DNA of 64,000 nt from Streptomyces sp. HB132 (GCF_016909575.1 NZ_JAFBGA010000011.1:142665-206664), one strand, 5' to 3'. Numbered from the stretch's first letter, positions 1 to 8,457 are shown. The notes: generated from the sequence alone by a model not told the origin. Translations and numbers: made by a program.

Positions 1-1063
1 ACCAGATGACCTTGATGTTCGGGTACTTCGCCTTGAGCTTGCGGAGCTGGTTGAAGTTGCCGCGAAGCGGCTGGTCCCACGTGTCGGCGACACCGTCGAC
101 CGACTGGTCCGCGGTGTAGGCCTTGTCGTAGTCGGCGTAGGCGTCACCGATGGTGCACTTGCCGTTCTGGACGTTGCCGAACGCGTAGTTGATGTGCGTG
201 ATCTTCGCGGCGGAACCCGACGTCACCAGGTTCTTGACGTGGTAGTTGCGCCCGTAGACGCCCCACTCGGTGAAGTAGCCGAGGTTGATCTTGTCGCCGG
301 TACCGGGGCCGGGGTCGGTGGTCCCGGTGGTGCGGACGGCGACCGAGGTGCTGACCGGGCCGGTCTGGTCGGCCGTGTCCCGGGCCCGCACGGTGTACGA
401 GTAGTCGGTGCCCTTGGTCAGGCCGCTGTCGGTGTACGTCGTCGTGGTGACCGTCGCGACCTTGGCGCCGTCGCGCAGGACGTCGTAGTTCTTGATGCCC
501 TTGTCGTCCGTGGCGGCGCTCCAGCTGAGCTTCGCGGAGGTGTCCGTCACGTTGCTCGCGGTGGGTGTGCCGGGCTTGGACGGGGGGTTGTCGCCGGGGA
601 CGCTGCCGCCGTCACAGGAGGCGCCGTTCAGCTTGCAGCCGGAGGGGGAGCCGGAGCCGGTGCCGTTGAAGCCGAAGCTGATGCTGGCGCCGGGGGCGAC
701 CGTACCGTTCCAGCCGAGGTTCTTGGCGGTCCAGTGGGTTCCGGAGCTGGTGACGGAGGCGTCCCAGGCGGAGCCGACCGCGGTGCCGGAGGGGAAGTCC
801 CACTCGATCGTCCAGGAGGAGAGTGCCGTGGTGCCGGTGTTCTTGACCGTCCACTGGCCCTCGAAGCCGGTGCCCCAGTCGGACTTCTTGACGTAGGTGG
901 CCGTGGCCGAGGCGGCGGCCTCGGCGGGGGAGGCCAGGCCGACCATCGCGGCGAGGGGAAGCAGCAGTGCGGTGAGGCCCGCGACCGCCTTGGACCTGGT
1001 GGCTGTGCCTGCGCCGCGTCTCCATCTGAGGCGGGTGAGGCGTACGGGGTTGTCAGTGCTCAA
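1..1063 (-). CDS. chiC: GH18 chitinase, N-terminal part (CBM2-FnIII-GH18), 3' end outside window
   Basis: Secreted endochitinase that hydrolyses chitin outside the cell. Reading the minus strand from a TTG start gives an Arg-rich n-region, a hydrophobic signal segment (about residues 25-50, ending SPAEAAA), then a family-2 carbohydrate-binding module (WGTGFEGQWTVKNTG), a Gly/Ser linker, a fibronectin type III domain (PSKPGTPTASNVTDTSAKLS) and the beginning of a GH18 barrel (INLGYFTEWGVYGRNYHVKN). The catalytic DxxDxDxE motif lies beyond the edge; about 354 codons are visible. TTG is chosen because GAGGAG sits 5 nt upstream and the signal peptide follows directly. The domain order is that of ChiC/Chi63 enzymes. 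The adjacent two-component genes and the dre-like promoter support the name; the symbol is by synteny and domain order. Confidence 0.85.
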   Translation of the reverse strand, partial: MSTDNPVRLTRLRWRRGAGTATRSKAVAGLTALLLPLAAMVGLASPAEAAASATATYVKKSDWGTGFEGQWTVKNTGTTALSSWTIEWDFPSGTAVGSAWDASVTSSGTHWTAKNLGWNGTVAPGASISFGFNGTGSGSPSGCKLNGASCDGGSVPGDNPPSKPGTPTASNVTDTSAKLSWSAATDDKGIKNYDVLRDGAKVATVTTTTYTDSGLTKGTDYSYTVRARDTADQTGPVSTSVAVRTTGTTDPGPGTGDKINLGYFTEWGVYGRNYHVKNLVTSGSAAKITHINYAFGNVQNGKCTIGDAYADYDKAYTADQSVDGVADTWDQPLRGNFNQLRKLKAKYPNIKVIW

Positions 1064-1172
1064 CGGTGCTCCTCGGGTGAGGTCCGGCAAACGGGGATGG
1101 TCCGTAACCTGCGAACCCTGCGTCGCCCTGAGCTCGCCTTGTCATGGCGTACTCACCGCAGCGTGTCCGGTG

Positions 1173-1214
1173 AGATTAGGAAGGTCTGGACCAATCGTCA
1201 AGAGGTCCAGACCA
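1173..1214 (-). promoter_or_regulatory. chiC promoter with two dre-like 12-bp direct repeats
   Basis: On the minus strand a -35 TTGACG (1196-1201) and -10 TAATCT (1173-1178) are separated by exactly 17 bp. Two 12-bp repeats, TGGTCTGGACCT (1203-1214) and TGGTCCAGACCT (1182-1193), flank and overlap the -35 box. This is the classic Streptomyces chitinase promoter architecture. Each repeat resembles the DasR element (core TGGTCTAGACCA). Predicted control is GlcNAc-responsive repression by DasR plus activation by the neighbouring two-component system. Transcription would start near 1166, giving a leader of about 100 nt. Confidence 0.85.
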
Positions 1215-1231
1215 AAGTTCCTCGCCGGGAA

Positions 1232-1891
1232 TCAGATGCCCAACTCCTGCGCGAGCACCGCCGCTTGCACCCGGTTGCGTAGTTCCAGCTTCCCGAGCAG
1301 CCTGCTGACGTGTGTCTTCGCCGTCGCCTCCGCCATCGAGAGGCGCCCGGCGATCTCCGCGTTCGACAGTCCCTCCCCGAGACAGCCCAGCACCTCCCGC
1401 TCCCGGCGCGTCAGCGCGTCGAGCGCGTCCGGAGCCGGCCCGGCCGCCCTGCGGACGGAGGTGGCCACGGCGAACTCCTGGATCAGCCGTCGCGTGACGG
1501 CCGGGGCGATCGAACCCTCGCCGCGCGCCACCGTGCGGACGGCGTCGAGCAGGTCCTTCGCGTCGGTGTTCTTCAGCAGGAAGCCCGACGCTCCCGCGCG
1601 CAGGGCACCGAAGACGTACTCGTCCAGGTCGAACGTGGTCAGCACCAGAACGTCCGCCAGCCGTTCCACCACGACCTGCCGCGTCGCGGCCACTCCGTCG
1701 AGCCGGGGCATCTGTACGTCCATCAGCACAAGATCCGGACGCAGTTCACGGGCCAGACGCACGGCGGCCTCACCGTCCGCGGCCTCGCCCACCACCTCGA
1801 TGTCCGGGGCGCTCCTCAGGATCAGCACCAGCCCCGCGCGTACGGCCGACTGGTCCTCCGCGACCAGTACCCGGATCGTCATCCCCGCCAC
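1232..1891 (-). CDS. chiR: NarL/LuxR-type response regulator (ChiR-like)
   Basis: DNA-binding response regulator of 219 aa. The receiver domain has the acidic pocket (VLVAEDQ) and the phospho-acceptor Asp58 in LVLMDVQMPRLDG. The C-terminal LuxR helix-turn-helix reads LTRREREVLGCLGEGLSNAE. The GTG start follows GAGGAGGGG closely; an ATG three codons later is the alternative. Its start overlaps the end of the kinase gene by 13 bp, so the pair is translationally coupled. In S. coelicolor a NarL-type pair, ChiS/ChiR, lies beside chiC and controls it. The same arrangement here makes that role likely, although the symbol rests on position. Confidence 0.8.
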   Translation of the reverse strand: MAGMTIRVLVAEDQSAVRAGLVLILRSAPDIEVVGEAADGEAAVRLARELRPDLVLMDVQMPRLDGVAATRQVVVERLADVLVLTTFDLDEYVFGALRAGASGFLLKNTDAKDLLDAVRTVARGEGSIAPAVTRRLIQEFAVATSVRRAAGPAPDALDALTRREREVLGCLGEGLSNAEIAGRLSMAEATAKTHVSRLLGKLELRNRVQAAVLAQELGI

Positions 1892-3108
1892 GTCCCCTCC
1901 TCGACGGGCAGTTCGGCCCGCACCAGCCAGATCTTCCTGCCGTCGGCCCCGGGTTCCGGGCCCGCGTCGATCACCCCGCCCAGCAGCGCCACCCGTTCCC
2001 GCATCCCCACGAGTCCCGCCCCCGAACCGGGCGCGCGAGGGCCCGGCCGGTCACCGAACACACTGCTCACCTCCACCGTGAGCACCGCGCGCGACCGCCC
2101 CAGCCGAACCGTCACCGGGCCGGGCGCCGCATGCTTCAGCGCGTTGGTCAGCGACTCCTGGACGATGCGGTACGCCGCCAGCTCCACCGGCGCCGGCAGC
2201 GGCACGGACTCCTCGCGGCCGTCCTCCAGGGTGACGGTGAGCCCGCTGGACGCGGAGTTCGCGCCGGCCTGTCCGACGAGGGCGTCCAGGGAGGCCAGGG
2301 TCGGTGCCGCGCCGGGAGGCCCGTCCGCTCCGCTCTCCCGCAGCAGGCCGATCAGCCGTCTCATCTCGGCCAGCCCGTCGACGCTGTTGCGCCGGATCAC
2401 CCCGAGGGCCTCGCGCGAGGTGGCCGGTTCGTCGATGGAGAGCGCGGCGGTGGAGTGGATGGCGATCGCCGAGAGGTGGTTGGCGACCATGTCGTGCAGC
2501 TCGCGGGCCATCCGGGACCGCTCGGCGGTCACCGCCTGGGCCCGGTCCATCTCGGCCAGCAGCGCGGTCTGATCGGCGCGCAGCCGGGCGGCCTCGGCGG
2601 CGTCCCGGTGGTTGCGCACGGCCGCCCCCGTGAGGGCCGGCCCGAAGGAGACCATGCCGACGGCGATCCCGATGAGCACGGCGTCCGCGGACGGGACCCA
2701 GGCGATGAAGCCGAACGTCGTGGCGACCGTGCCCAGCAGCGTGATGACCGGGATGCGGCGCGACGCGGCGGGCGGACCGTACAGCACGGCCGCGTACACG
2801 AGGTCGGTGAACATCAGCAGGGTGGCCAGGCTGCCCACGGTGAACTGATCCGCCACCAGGGCGAGCGTGCCGGCGGACAGCGCCGTCCGAGGGCAGCTGC
2901 GCCGCAGCAGTTCGAGGGCCGACATCAGCACGAGCGGCAGCAGGGACACCCAGGGGGAGTCGAAGAGCCGGCCGTTCTGGAGGTGGATGCCGATCAGCCA
3001 CAGGGCCACACCGCCGGACAGTCCGCTGACCGAGAGCAGGACGTCGGAGCGATGCGGGCGCGCAGGGGAGAACACCCTCCCATCCAACACGTCGGCGGGT
3101 ACCGGCAC
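1879..3108 (-). CDS. chiS: Membrane histidine kinase (ChiS-like, HisKA_3 type)
   Basis: Sensor kinase of about 409 aa. The first ~165 residues hold several hydrophobic segments (VLLSVSGLSGGVALWLIGIH, LLPLVLMSALELL, LATLLMFTDLVYAAVLYG, ADAVLIGIAVGMVSFGP) without a large extracellular domain. A short coiled stretch follows, then the HisKA_3 dimerisation box MARELHDMVANHLSAI with His205, and a HATPase_c domain near the C-terminus (GSGAGLVGMRERVALLGG). It sits directly upstream of the response regulator and overlaps it, so both should be one transcript. The GTG start at 3108 lacks a good ribosome site; a later GTG in the same frame near 3075 follows GGGAGG, so the N-terminus is uncertain. Confidence 0.82.
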   Translation of the reverse strand: MPVPADVLDGRVFSPARPHRSDVLLSVSGLSGGVALWLIGIHLQNGRLFDSPWVSLLPLVLMSALELLRRSCPRTALSAGTLALVADQFTVGSLATLLMFTDLVYAAVLYGPPAASRRIPVITLLGTVATTFGFIAWVPSADAVLIGIAVGMVSFGPALTGAAVRNHRDAAEAARLRADQTALLAEMDRAQAVTAERSRMARELHDMVANHLSAIAIHSTAALSIDEPATSREALGVIRRNSVDGLAEMRRLIGLLRESGADGPPGAAPTLASLDALVGQAGANSASSGLTVTLEDGREESVPLPAPVELAAYRIVQESLTNALKHAAPGPVTVRLGRSRAVLTVEVSSVFGDRPGPRAPGSGAGLVGMRERVALLGGVIDAGPEPGADGRKIWLVRAELPVEEGTWRG

Positions 3109-3226
3109 GTCAGCACCCGGGGTGAGCCCCGGCTACATCGAAGGATGCAGTCGCGTTTCGTCACTGCCGACGACGACCCGGCCCCGGACGGAGGGGAGCC
3201 TGGAGGGGACCGGAAGGAGAAGGACC

Positions 3227-3784
3227 GTGATCGTCACGCTGATCGTGCTCTGCGAGGTCGGCTTCTGGGTCCTGCTGGCCGCCGGACTGGCGCTGCGGTA
3301 CGTCGCGAGGAAACCCCGGCTGGGCGCGGCGGTGCTGCTGTGCGAGCCCTTGCTGGAGGTCGTCCTGCTGGTGGTGACGGCCATGGACCTGAAGAACGGC
3401 GCCGAGCCGGGCCTGAGGCACGGCATCGCCGCCGTCTACATCGGCTTCACCGTGGGGCTGGGCCACTCCACCATCAAATGGGTCGACGCGAGGGTCGCCC
3501 ACCGCTTCGCGGGCGGTCCGCCGCCGGTTGGGCCCCCGAAGTACGGGATGGCCCGGGCCGCCCACGAATGGCGCGTCGCCGGCCGCTGGATCGTTGCCGC
3601 GGTGACCGCCATGGCCCTGCTCCAGGCAGCGGTCTGGTACGTCGGCGGGGACGGTGACACGGGCTCGCTGCAGATGTGGCAGCAGAAGATGCTCTGGGTG
3701 ATCGGGATCAACCTGGCCATCGCCGGCGGCTACACCGTGTTCCCCAAACAGGAGCCCGAGGACCGGGTCGGGGCGGGCCGCTGA
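3227..3784 (+). CDS. Small integral membrane protein, function unknown
   Basis: A 185-aa protein with about four hydrophobic segments: residues 1-23 (VTLIVLCEVGFWVLLAAGLA), ~33-50 (GAAVLLCEPLLEVVLLVV), ~128-146 (VAAVTAMALLQAAVWYVGG) and ~160-176 (KMLWVIGINLAIAGGYTVF). The GTG start is preceded by GGAAGGAGAAGG, a strong ribosome site, which is why a longer in-frame extension upstream was discarded. It resembles the 2TM-plus-2TM conserved actinobacterial membrane proteins often called integral membrane protein; I cannot assign a function. It runs away from the two-component genes and converges on the cobalamin adenosyltransferase gene, with the two stop codons touching. Confidence 0.75.
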   Translation: MIVTLIVLCEVGFWVLLAAGLALRYVARKPRLGAAVLLCEPLLEVVLLVVTAMDLKNGAEPGLRHGIAAVYIGFTVGLGHSTIKWVDARVAHRFAGGPPPVGPPKYGMARAAHEWRVAGRWIVAAVTAMALLQAAVWYVGGDGDTGSLQMWQQKMLWVIGINLAIAGGYTVFPKQEPEDRVGAGR

Positions 3785-4357
3785 TCAGCGCTCGCCGCCC
3801 GGCACCCACAGCACGTCGCCGACCTCCTTGTTCGCCGTCCTGGCGAGGATGAACAGGAGGTCGGAGAGGCGGTTCAGGTACGTCGCCGTCAGCGCGTTCA
3901 TCACGTCCCCGTGCACCTCCAGCGCCGCCCAGGTGGACCGCTCGGCCCGCCGGACGACCGTGCAGGCCTGGTGCAGCAGCGCCGCCCCCGGAGTGCCGCC
4001 CGGAAGGATGAAGCTGCGGAGCTTCTCCAGCTCCTCCAGGAAGGTGTCGCAGTCCGCCTCCAGCTTGTCGACGTACGACTGCTCCACCCGCAGCGGCGGG
4101 TACTCCGGGTTCTCCACCACCGGCGTGCACAGGTCCGCACCCACGTCGAAGAGGTCGTTCTGGACACGGACGAGGACCTTCACGACGTCCTCGGGGAGGT
4201 TCCCGAGCGCGACGGCCGTACCGATCACGGCGTTGGCCTCGTTGGCGTCGGCGTAGGCGGAGATCCGCAGATCGGTCTTGGCGGTCCGGCTCATGTCGCC
4301 GAGGGCGGTGGTGCCCTTGTCGCCGGTACGGGTGTAGATGCGCGTCAGATTGACCAT
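3785..4357 (-). CDS. pduO: Cob(I)alamin adenosyltransferase, PduO type
   Basis: Transfers the adenosyl group of ATP to cob(I)alamin to make coenzyme B12, the cofactor of acyl-CoA mutases. The 190-aa protein begins MVNLTRIYTRTGDKGTTALG; the RTGDKGTT loop near residues 10-17 is the ATP-binding signature of the family. The later segment RSFILPGGTPGAALLHQACT and the trailing RLSDLLFILAR are also family hallmarks. Length is normal. The gene is convergent with the membrane protein and stands alone. The B12-dependent isobutyryl-CoA mutase gene lies about 38 kb away in the same window, so this enzyme probably supplies its cofactor. Confidence 0.92.
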   Translation of the reverse strand: MVNLTRIYTRTGDKGTTALGDMSRTAKTDLRISAYADANEANAVIGTAVALGNLPEDVVKVLVRVQNDLFDVGADLCTPVVENPEYPPLRVEQSYVDKLEADCDTFLEELEKLRSFILPGGTPGAALLHQACTVVRRAERSTWAALEVHGDVMNALTATYLNRLSDLLFILARTANKEVGDVLWVPGGER

Positions 4358-4370
4358 GGGGCCAGCCTAG

Positions 4371-5120
4371 TTACGCTCCGGCCCTGCGGAACGCGCGCGT
4401 GCCGACCGTCACAGCCATAAGGGCGAACGCGAGGGCCACCAGGACCCCGTACAGCATGTGTGCCGTCGCGTACGAGCCGACGTACGCGTCCCGAACCGCG
4501 TCCACGAGGTAGCGGAACGGCGTGAAGTGCGACAGGACGTCCAGCCACGCAGGGCCGAGCGTCATCGGCAGCATCAGGCCGGAGAGCAGCATGGCCGGCA
4601 TGGTGAGCGAGTTGATCACCGGCCCGAACTCCTGCGGCGTACGCACCCTCATGGCCAGGGCGTACGACAGCGAGGCCAGCGAGACGGTCAGCAGGCCCAC
4701 GAACGCGAAGCCGATGAGTACCCCGGGCAGCGGCGCGCGCAGCCCCATGGCCAGCGCGGCGATCACCAGCAGCACGGCCTGGAACATGAACAGCAGGGCG
4801 TCCCGCAGGACCCGCCCCAGCAGGAGGGCGAGGCGGCTGACGGGAGTCGCACGCATGCGCTCCACGACCCCCGTCGACTTCTCGATGATGATCGCGAATC
4901 CGGTGAACGAGGCACCGAACAGCGCAAGTTGCAGCAGCAGTCCGGGTACCAGGACCTGCCAGGAGTCACCGGTGGAACCGAGCGGGAGGGCCGTCAGGAG
5001 CGGGCCGAAGAAGAGCAGGTAGAGCAGCGGCATCAGGATCCCGAAGAAGATCTGGAACCGGGAGCGCAGGGTCTGCCGGACGTACCGGCCGAAGATCAGT
5101 GAGGTGTCGTGGAGAAGCAT
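4371..5120 (-). CDS. ABC-2 type transporter permease (daunorubicin-resistance family)
   Basis: Membrane component of an exporter, 249 aa with six hydrophobic segments. Typical landmarks are the N-terminal FGRYVRQTLRSRFQIFFGIL, the EKSTGVVERMRATPVSR motif after TM2 and the C-terminal FTPFRYLVDAVRDAYVG, which are found in DrrB-like permeases. The ATG start follows the ATPase stop by only 8 nt, so the two genes form an operon with the ATPase translated first. The substrate is unknown; a divergent TetR gene suggests a drug-like or hydrophobic effector. Confidence 0.9.
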   Translation of the reverse strand: MLLHDTSLIFGRYVRQTLRSRFQIFFGILMPLLYLLFFGPLLTALPLGSTGDSWQVLVPGLLLQLALFGASFTGFAIIIEKSTGVVERMRATPVSRLALLLGRVLRDALLFMFQAVLLVIAALAMGLRAPLPGVLIGFAFVGLLTVSLASLSYALAMRVRTPQEFGPVINSLTMPAMLLSGLMLPMTLGPAWLDVLSHFTPFRYLVDAVRDAYVGSYATAHMLYGVLVALAFALMAVTVGTRAFRRAGA

Positions 5121-5128
5121 GCGGGGTC

Positions 5129-5911
5129 CTATACGGCGAGGGGGGCGGTATCGGCGGCGGCCGGGGTGCGGCCGGTGATGGCGAGGAAGGTGTCGTGGAG
5201 CGAGGCGTCGGGGGAGCCGGCGTGCTCCGCCTTGAGCGCGGCGGGAGCGCCCTCGGCGACGACCAGGCCCTGGTCGACGACGACCAGCCGGTCCGCGAGG
5301 GCGTCCGCCTCGTCGAGGTAGTGGGTGGTGAGCACGACCGTCGTGCCGAAGTCGTCCCGCAGCCCCCGGACCAGGTCCCACAGGTCCTCCCGGCTGCCCG
5401 GGTCGAGCCCGGTGGTCGGCTCGTCGAGGAAGAGCAGGGGCGGGCGGTGGGTGAGACCCATCGCGATGTCGAGGCGGCGCCGCTGGCCGCCGGAGAGCGC
5501 GGACGTCCTGCGGTCCAGCAGATCGCCGAGGCCGAGGCGCGCGGCCAGTTCGGCGGTGCGTGTGATCGCGGCGGCCCTGCTCAGCCGGTGTAGCCGCCCT
5601 TGGGTGACCAGTTCCTCCCGCACGGTGACGTGCGGGTCCACCCCGCCGGACTGGGCGACGTAACCGCACTTCTCGCGCACCCCCGCCGGATCGGAGATCA
5701 GGTCGTGCCCGGCGACGGTCGCCGCGCCGCCTGTGGGGGAGAGCAGCGTGGTGAGCATCCGCAGTGTGGTGGTCTTGCCCGCGCCGTTGGGGCCGAGCAG
5801 GCCGACGATCTCACCGGGGGCGACGGTCAGATCGACCGAGCGCACGGCGTTCACCGGTCCGGTCTTCGTCGTGAAGGTCCGGGCGAGCCCAGACGTGCTG
5901 ATGATTGGCAT
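5129..5911 (-). CDS. ABC transporter ATP-binding protein (DrrA-like)
   Basis: ATPase of 260 aa that drives the adjacent permease. Walker A is LLGPNGAGKTTTLRML (about residues 38-53), the signature is LSGGQRRRLDIAM, and Walker B is LLFLDEPTTGLD followed by the H-loop VLTTH. The Q-loop reads GYVAQSGGVDPHVTVREEL. The ATG at 5911 gives the expected N-terminus; longer in-frame versions would run through the divergent regulator and are rejected. No Shine-Dalgarno sequence is evident, so translation may be leaderless or weak. Expression is probably controlled by the divergent TetR protein through the short AT-rich gap. Confidence 0.92.
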   Translation of the reverse strand: MPIISTSGLARTFTTKTGPVNAVRSVDLTVAPGEIVGLLGPNGAGKTTTLRMLTTLLSPTGGAATVAGHDLISDPAGVREKCGYVAQSGGVDPHVTVREELVTQGRLHRLSRAAAITRTAELAARLGLGDLLDRRTSALSGGQRRRLDIAMGLTHRPPLLFLDEPTTGLDPGSREDLWDLVRGLRDDFGTTVVLTTHYLDEADALADRLVVVDQGLVVAEGAPAALKAEHAGSPDASLHDTFLAITGRTPAAADTAPLAV

Positions 5912-5993
5912 AGCGACTACAAAAACAGAGTGACTTAAAAATTGCAATGCCTCCAAAAATTCAGGGACCCCACGACGTCCGTAGGATGGGCGC
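5912..5993. promoter_or_regulatory. AT-rich divergent promoter/operator between ABC exporter and TetR gene
   Basis: An 82-bp gap that is strikingly A/T-rich in its first half compared with its surroundings. It contains an 8-bp palindrome ATTGCAAT (5941-5948) and two AAAAATT tracts about 20 bp apart. Both promoters must lie here, so a TetR repressor bound here could block both directions. The exact operator is not determined. Confidence 0.55.
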
Positions 5994-6635
5994 ATGACCG
6001 AGGGACTGCGGGAGCGGAAGAAGCGCCGGACGAGGCAGCACCTCTCCGACGTGGCCACCGGACTCTTCGTGGAGCGGGGCTTCGACGCGGTGACCATCGC
6101 CGAGATCGCCCGGGCCGCCGACGTCTCGGTGAACACCGTGTACAACTACTTCCCGGCCAAGGAAGACCTCTTCCTGGACCGCGCCGGCGGTGTGATCGAC
6201 CGGCTCTCGCGCTACGTCCGCGGCCGCGACGTGGGGGAGTCCGCCGCCGACGCCGTCCTGCGTGAACTCCGGATCCAGGTGGAGGGTGTCTCACCCACCG
6301 TCGGCCTCATGGACGGGTACGCGAGCTTCATGCGGGTCATCGAGGGGGCCGACGGACTCAAGGCCCGTCTCTGGCACATCGGGCAGGAGGTGCAGCTCGA
6401 CCTGGAGGCGACCGTGCGCGAGGAGTCCGGGGCCGGCCCCGGCGACCCCGTGCCGGACCTGGTGGCCGGTCAGCTCTCCTGGGTGCACAGCACCCTCATG
6501 GCGTACATCGGCCGGGAGATGGTCGCGGGCCGCGCCCCGGTCGAGGTCTCGCGCGACGCGCTCGTCCTGCTCGACGACATGGAGGACCTCCTCGGCGAGA
6601 AGGTCCTCAACTACGCGCGGCGCGCCACCGCGTGA
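5994..6635 (+). CDS. TetR-family transcriptional regulator
   Basis: Repressor of 213 aa. The N-terminal helix-turn-helix is clear (TRQHLSDVATGLFVERGFDA, then VTIAEIARAADVSVNTVYNY, with FPAKEDLF closing it), residues ~10-60. The remainder is an all-helical ligand domain without recognisable relatives. It is divergent from a two-gene ABC exporter with 82 bp between the start codons, the standard arrangement for an autoregulated repressor of its efflux system. The ATG is preceded by a weak AGGAT. Confidence 0.9.
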   Translation: MTEGLRERKKRRTRQHLSDVATGLFVERGFDAVTIAEIARAADVSVNTVYNYFPAKEDLFLDRAGGVIDRLSRYVRGRDVGESAADAVLRELRIQVEGVSPTVGLMDGYASFMRVIEGADGLKARLWHIGQEVQLDLEATVREESGAGPGDPVPDLVAGQLSWVHSTLMAYIGREMVAGRAPVEVSRDALVLLDDMEDLLGEKVLNYARRATA

Positions 6636-6762
6636 CGGCGGCCGGTGTGATGTCCGTCATGTGAGACGTGACGCGCATCTCTTCACGGCCTCACGGCCCC
6701 TCACGGGTACTAACCTCCGCCGGAGAGCATGTGAACAACCGAGATGCATAGGGGTGCGAATC

Positions 6763-7611
6763 GTGGCCAGGAAGCTCGCCGTCATCGGCGCCGGACTCAT
6801 GGGGTCCGGTATCGCGCAGGTCTCCGCCCAGGCGGGCTGGGACGTCGTGCTGCGGGATGTCACCGACGTGGCCCTGGCGCGTGGGCGCGGCGGGATCGAG
6901 GCGAGCTACGGCAAGTTCGTCGCGAAGGGCAAGCTGGAGGCCGCCGACGCGGAGGCCGCGCTCGCCCGGATCACGACGACCACCGACCTCGACGCCGTGG
7001 CCGACGCGGACGTCGTCGTCGAGGCCGTCTTCGAGAAGCTCGAGGTCAAGCACGAGATCTTCCGCACGCTCGACAAGGTGGTACGGGAGGACGCCGTCCT
7101 CGCCTCCAACACCTCCGCCATCCCGATCACCAAGATCGCGGCCGTGACGGAGCGCCCGGAGCGGGTCGTCGGGGTGCACTTCTTCTCGCCGGTCCCGATG
7201 ATGCAGCTGTGCGAACTGGTGCGCGGCTACAAGACGAGTGACGAGACCCTGGCCACCGCCAGGGAGTTCGCCGAGTCCGTGGGCAAGACCTGCATCGTCG
7301 TCAACCGCGATGTCGCGGGCTTCGTCACCACCCGGCTGATCTCCGCGCTGGTCGTCGAGGCGGCCAAGCTGTACGAGTCGGGCGTCGCCTCGGCCGAGGA
7401 CATCGACACCGCCTGCAAGCTGGGCTTCGGCCACGCGATGGGGCCCCTCGCCACGGCCGACATGACCGGGGTGGACATCCTCCTGCACGCCACCGGCAAC
7501 ATCTACACGGAGTCCCAGGACGAGAAGTTCGCCGCTCCGGAGCTGATGCGCCGGATGGTCGATGCAGGTGACATCGGGCGCAAGAGCGGGCAGGGCTTCT
7601 ACACCTACTGA
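6763..7611 (+). CDS. hbdA: 3-hydroxybutyryl-CoA dehydrogenase
   Basis: NAD(P)-dependent oxidoreductase interconverting acetoacetyl-CoA and 3-hydroxybutyryl-CoA, used in fatty acid, butyrate and polyhydroxyalkanoate metabolism. The 282-aa protein opens with a Rossmann fold (LAVIGAGLMGSGIAQVSAQA). It carries the catalytic SNTSAIPI and HFFSPVPMM segments (Ser and His of the dyad) and ends with the C-terminal helical domain (DRDVAGFVTTRL-like NRDVAGFVTTRL, GFGHAMGPLATADMTGVDI). Length equals the family norm. GTG at 6763 lies 8 nt after AGGGG; a GTG three codons earlier is possible. It is monocistronic and closed by a hairpin. Confidence 0.93.
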   Translation: MARKLAVIGAGLMGSGIAQVSAQAGWDVVLRDVTDVALARGRGGIEASYGKFVAKGKLEAADAEAALARITTTTDLDAVADADVVVEAVFEKLEVKHEIFRTLDKVVREDAVLASNTSAIPITKIAAVTERPERVVGVHFFSPVPMMQLCELVRGYKTSDETLATAREFAESVGKTCIVVNRDVAGFVTTRLISALVVEAAKLYESGVASAEDIDTACKLGFGHAMGPLATADMTGVDILLHATGNIYTESQDEKFAAPELMRRMVDAGDIGRKSGQGFYTY

Positions 7612-7617
7612 TCACGA

Positions 7618-7667
7618 CCGGGTCCCCGGCTGTCTGATGTGCCGTCAATCAGACCCGGGGGACCCGG
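7618..7667 (+). terminator. Hairpin terminator after 3-hydroxybutyryl-CoA dehydrogenase
   Basis: A long imperfect stem directly after the stop codon. The inner arms GTCTGAT/ATCAGAC pair perfectly around a 9-nt loop. The outer GC arm of about 12 bp pairs with one bulged G and a two-base internal bulge. There is no T-tract, as usual in Streptomyces. Confidence 0.7.
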
Positions 7668-7854
7668 ATCCGGCGCCGTCCGGCACACGGATCCAGCGGG
7701 TGACGCCGGACCCGCTTCACCCCTCGGGGTGAATTCGGTATCGGTTCGCTTACAGACGGCAACTTCTCTGTCGCCACCGCAGTCAGTGGTGGCAGAGGCA
7801 GAAAGAGAAAATCCAGACAGAGACCTTGCTGCGGAGTACTTCCGGGGAGCGCAT

Positions 7855-8178
7855 ATGCATATCAGGGGCGACCACGCCGAGCTGGCCGTCGGGGGCCGCC
7901 TCGATGTCCGAAGCGCGGCGGACGCCCGTACGGTCCTGCATTCGGCCGTCGACGACGGAGCCGGCGATCTCGTGCTGAACCTGACCGAGCTCGACTCGTG
8001 GGACGCCACCGGACTCGGCGTCATCATGGGTGCGCACCGCAGAGCCGGCCGGGCCGGCCGGCGGCTGGTGCTGCGCGGCGTGCCGCCGCAGATGCAGCGC
8101 CTGCTGGTGGCGACGAGGCTTCACAGGATCCTCGCGATCGAGGGCGGTCTCGCCGCGGAATCACTGCCGCGCGTCTGA
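7855..8178 (+). CDS. STAS-domain anti-sigma factor antagonist
   Basis: A single STAS domain of 107 aa (HAELAVGGRLDVRSAADART, then DLVLNLTELDSWDATGLGVI). The segment LDSWDATGLGVIM contains the loop where SpoIIAA-type proteins carry the phosphorylatable Ser (usually DSSGL); here it reads DATGL, with Thr able to replace Ser. It would act by binding an anti-sigma kinase. No partner kinase or sigma gene is next to it. The ATG at 7855 sits after GGGGAGCGCAT. A longer in-frame version exists, but the upstream codons lose the GC-third-position pattern, so the short form is preferred. Confidence 0.8.
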   Translation: MHIRGDHAELAVGGRLDVRSAADARTVLHSAVDDGAGDLVLNLTELDSWDATGLGVIMGAHRRAGRAGRRLVLRGVPPQMQRLLVATRLHRILAIEGGLAAESLPRV

Positions 8179-8457
8179 AGGTGTCCACGAAGCCCCCGGC
8201 GCCTCCCGCCCGTAAGGTCCGGGATGTTCGGCGGTGGGAGGTGCGGGTACGGGCGATACACGCACAATCCTCACGAGAACGTGATGTCAGGGACGGCGCG
8301 GCCCCCCGCCGGTTCGTAGATACTGTGCGAAGGTTTAGGGTTCGGCCGTCTGCCGATCGACGAGAACCCCCCTGGCGGACACCGGACCGGGAGCGACAGC
8401 GGGGCGTGCGAGGCCGGAGGGGGCAACCGCGCGCTGCGCGTCTGGGGGACTGAGACG

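Noticed and set aside
4458..5102. Plus-strand frames opposite the ABC exporter
   Set aside because: Gln/Arg/His-rich shadows of hydrophobic codons on the other strand.
7639..7854. N-terminal extension of the STAS protein
   Set aside because: Codons before 7855 lose the GC-third-position pattern and no STAS protein needs them; part of the region overlaps the upstream terminator.
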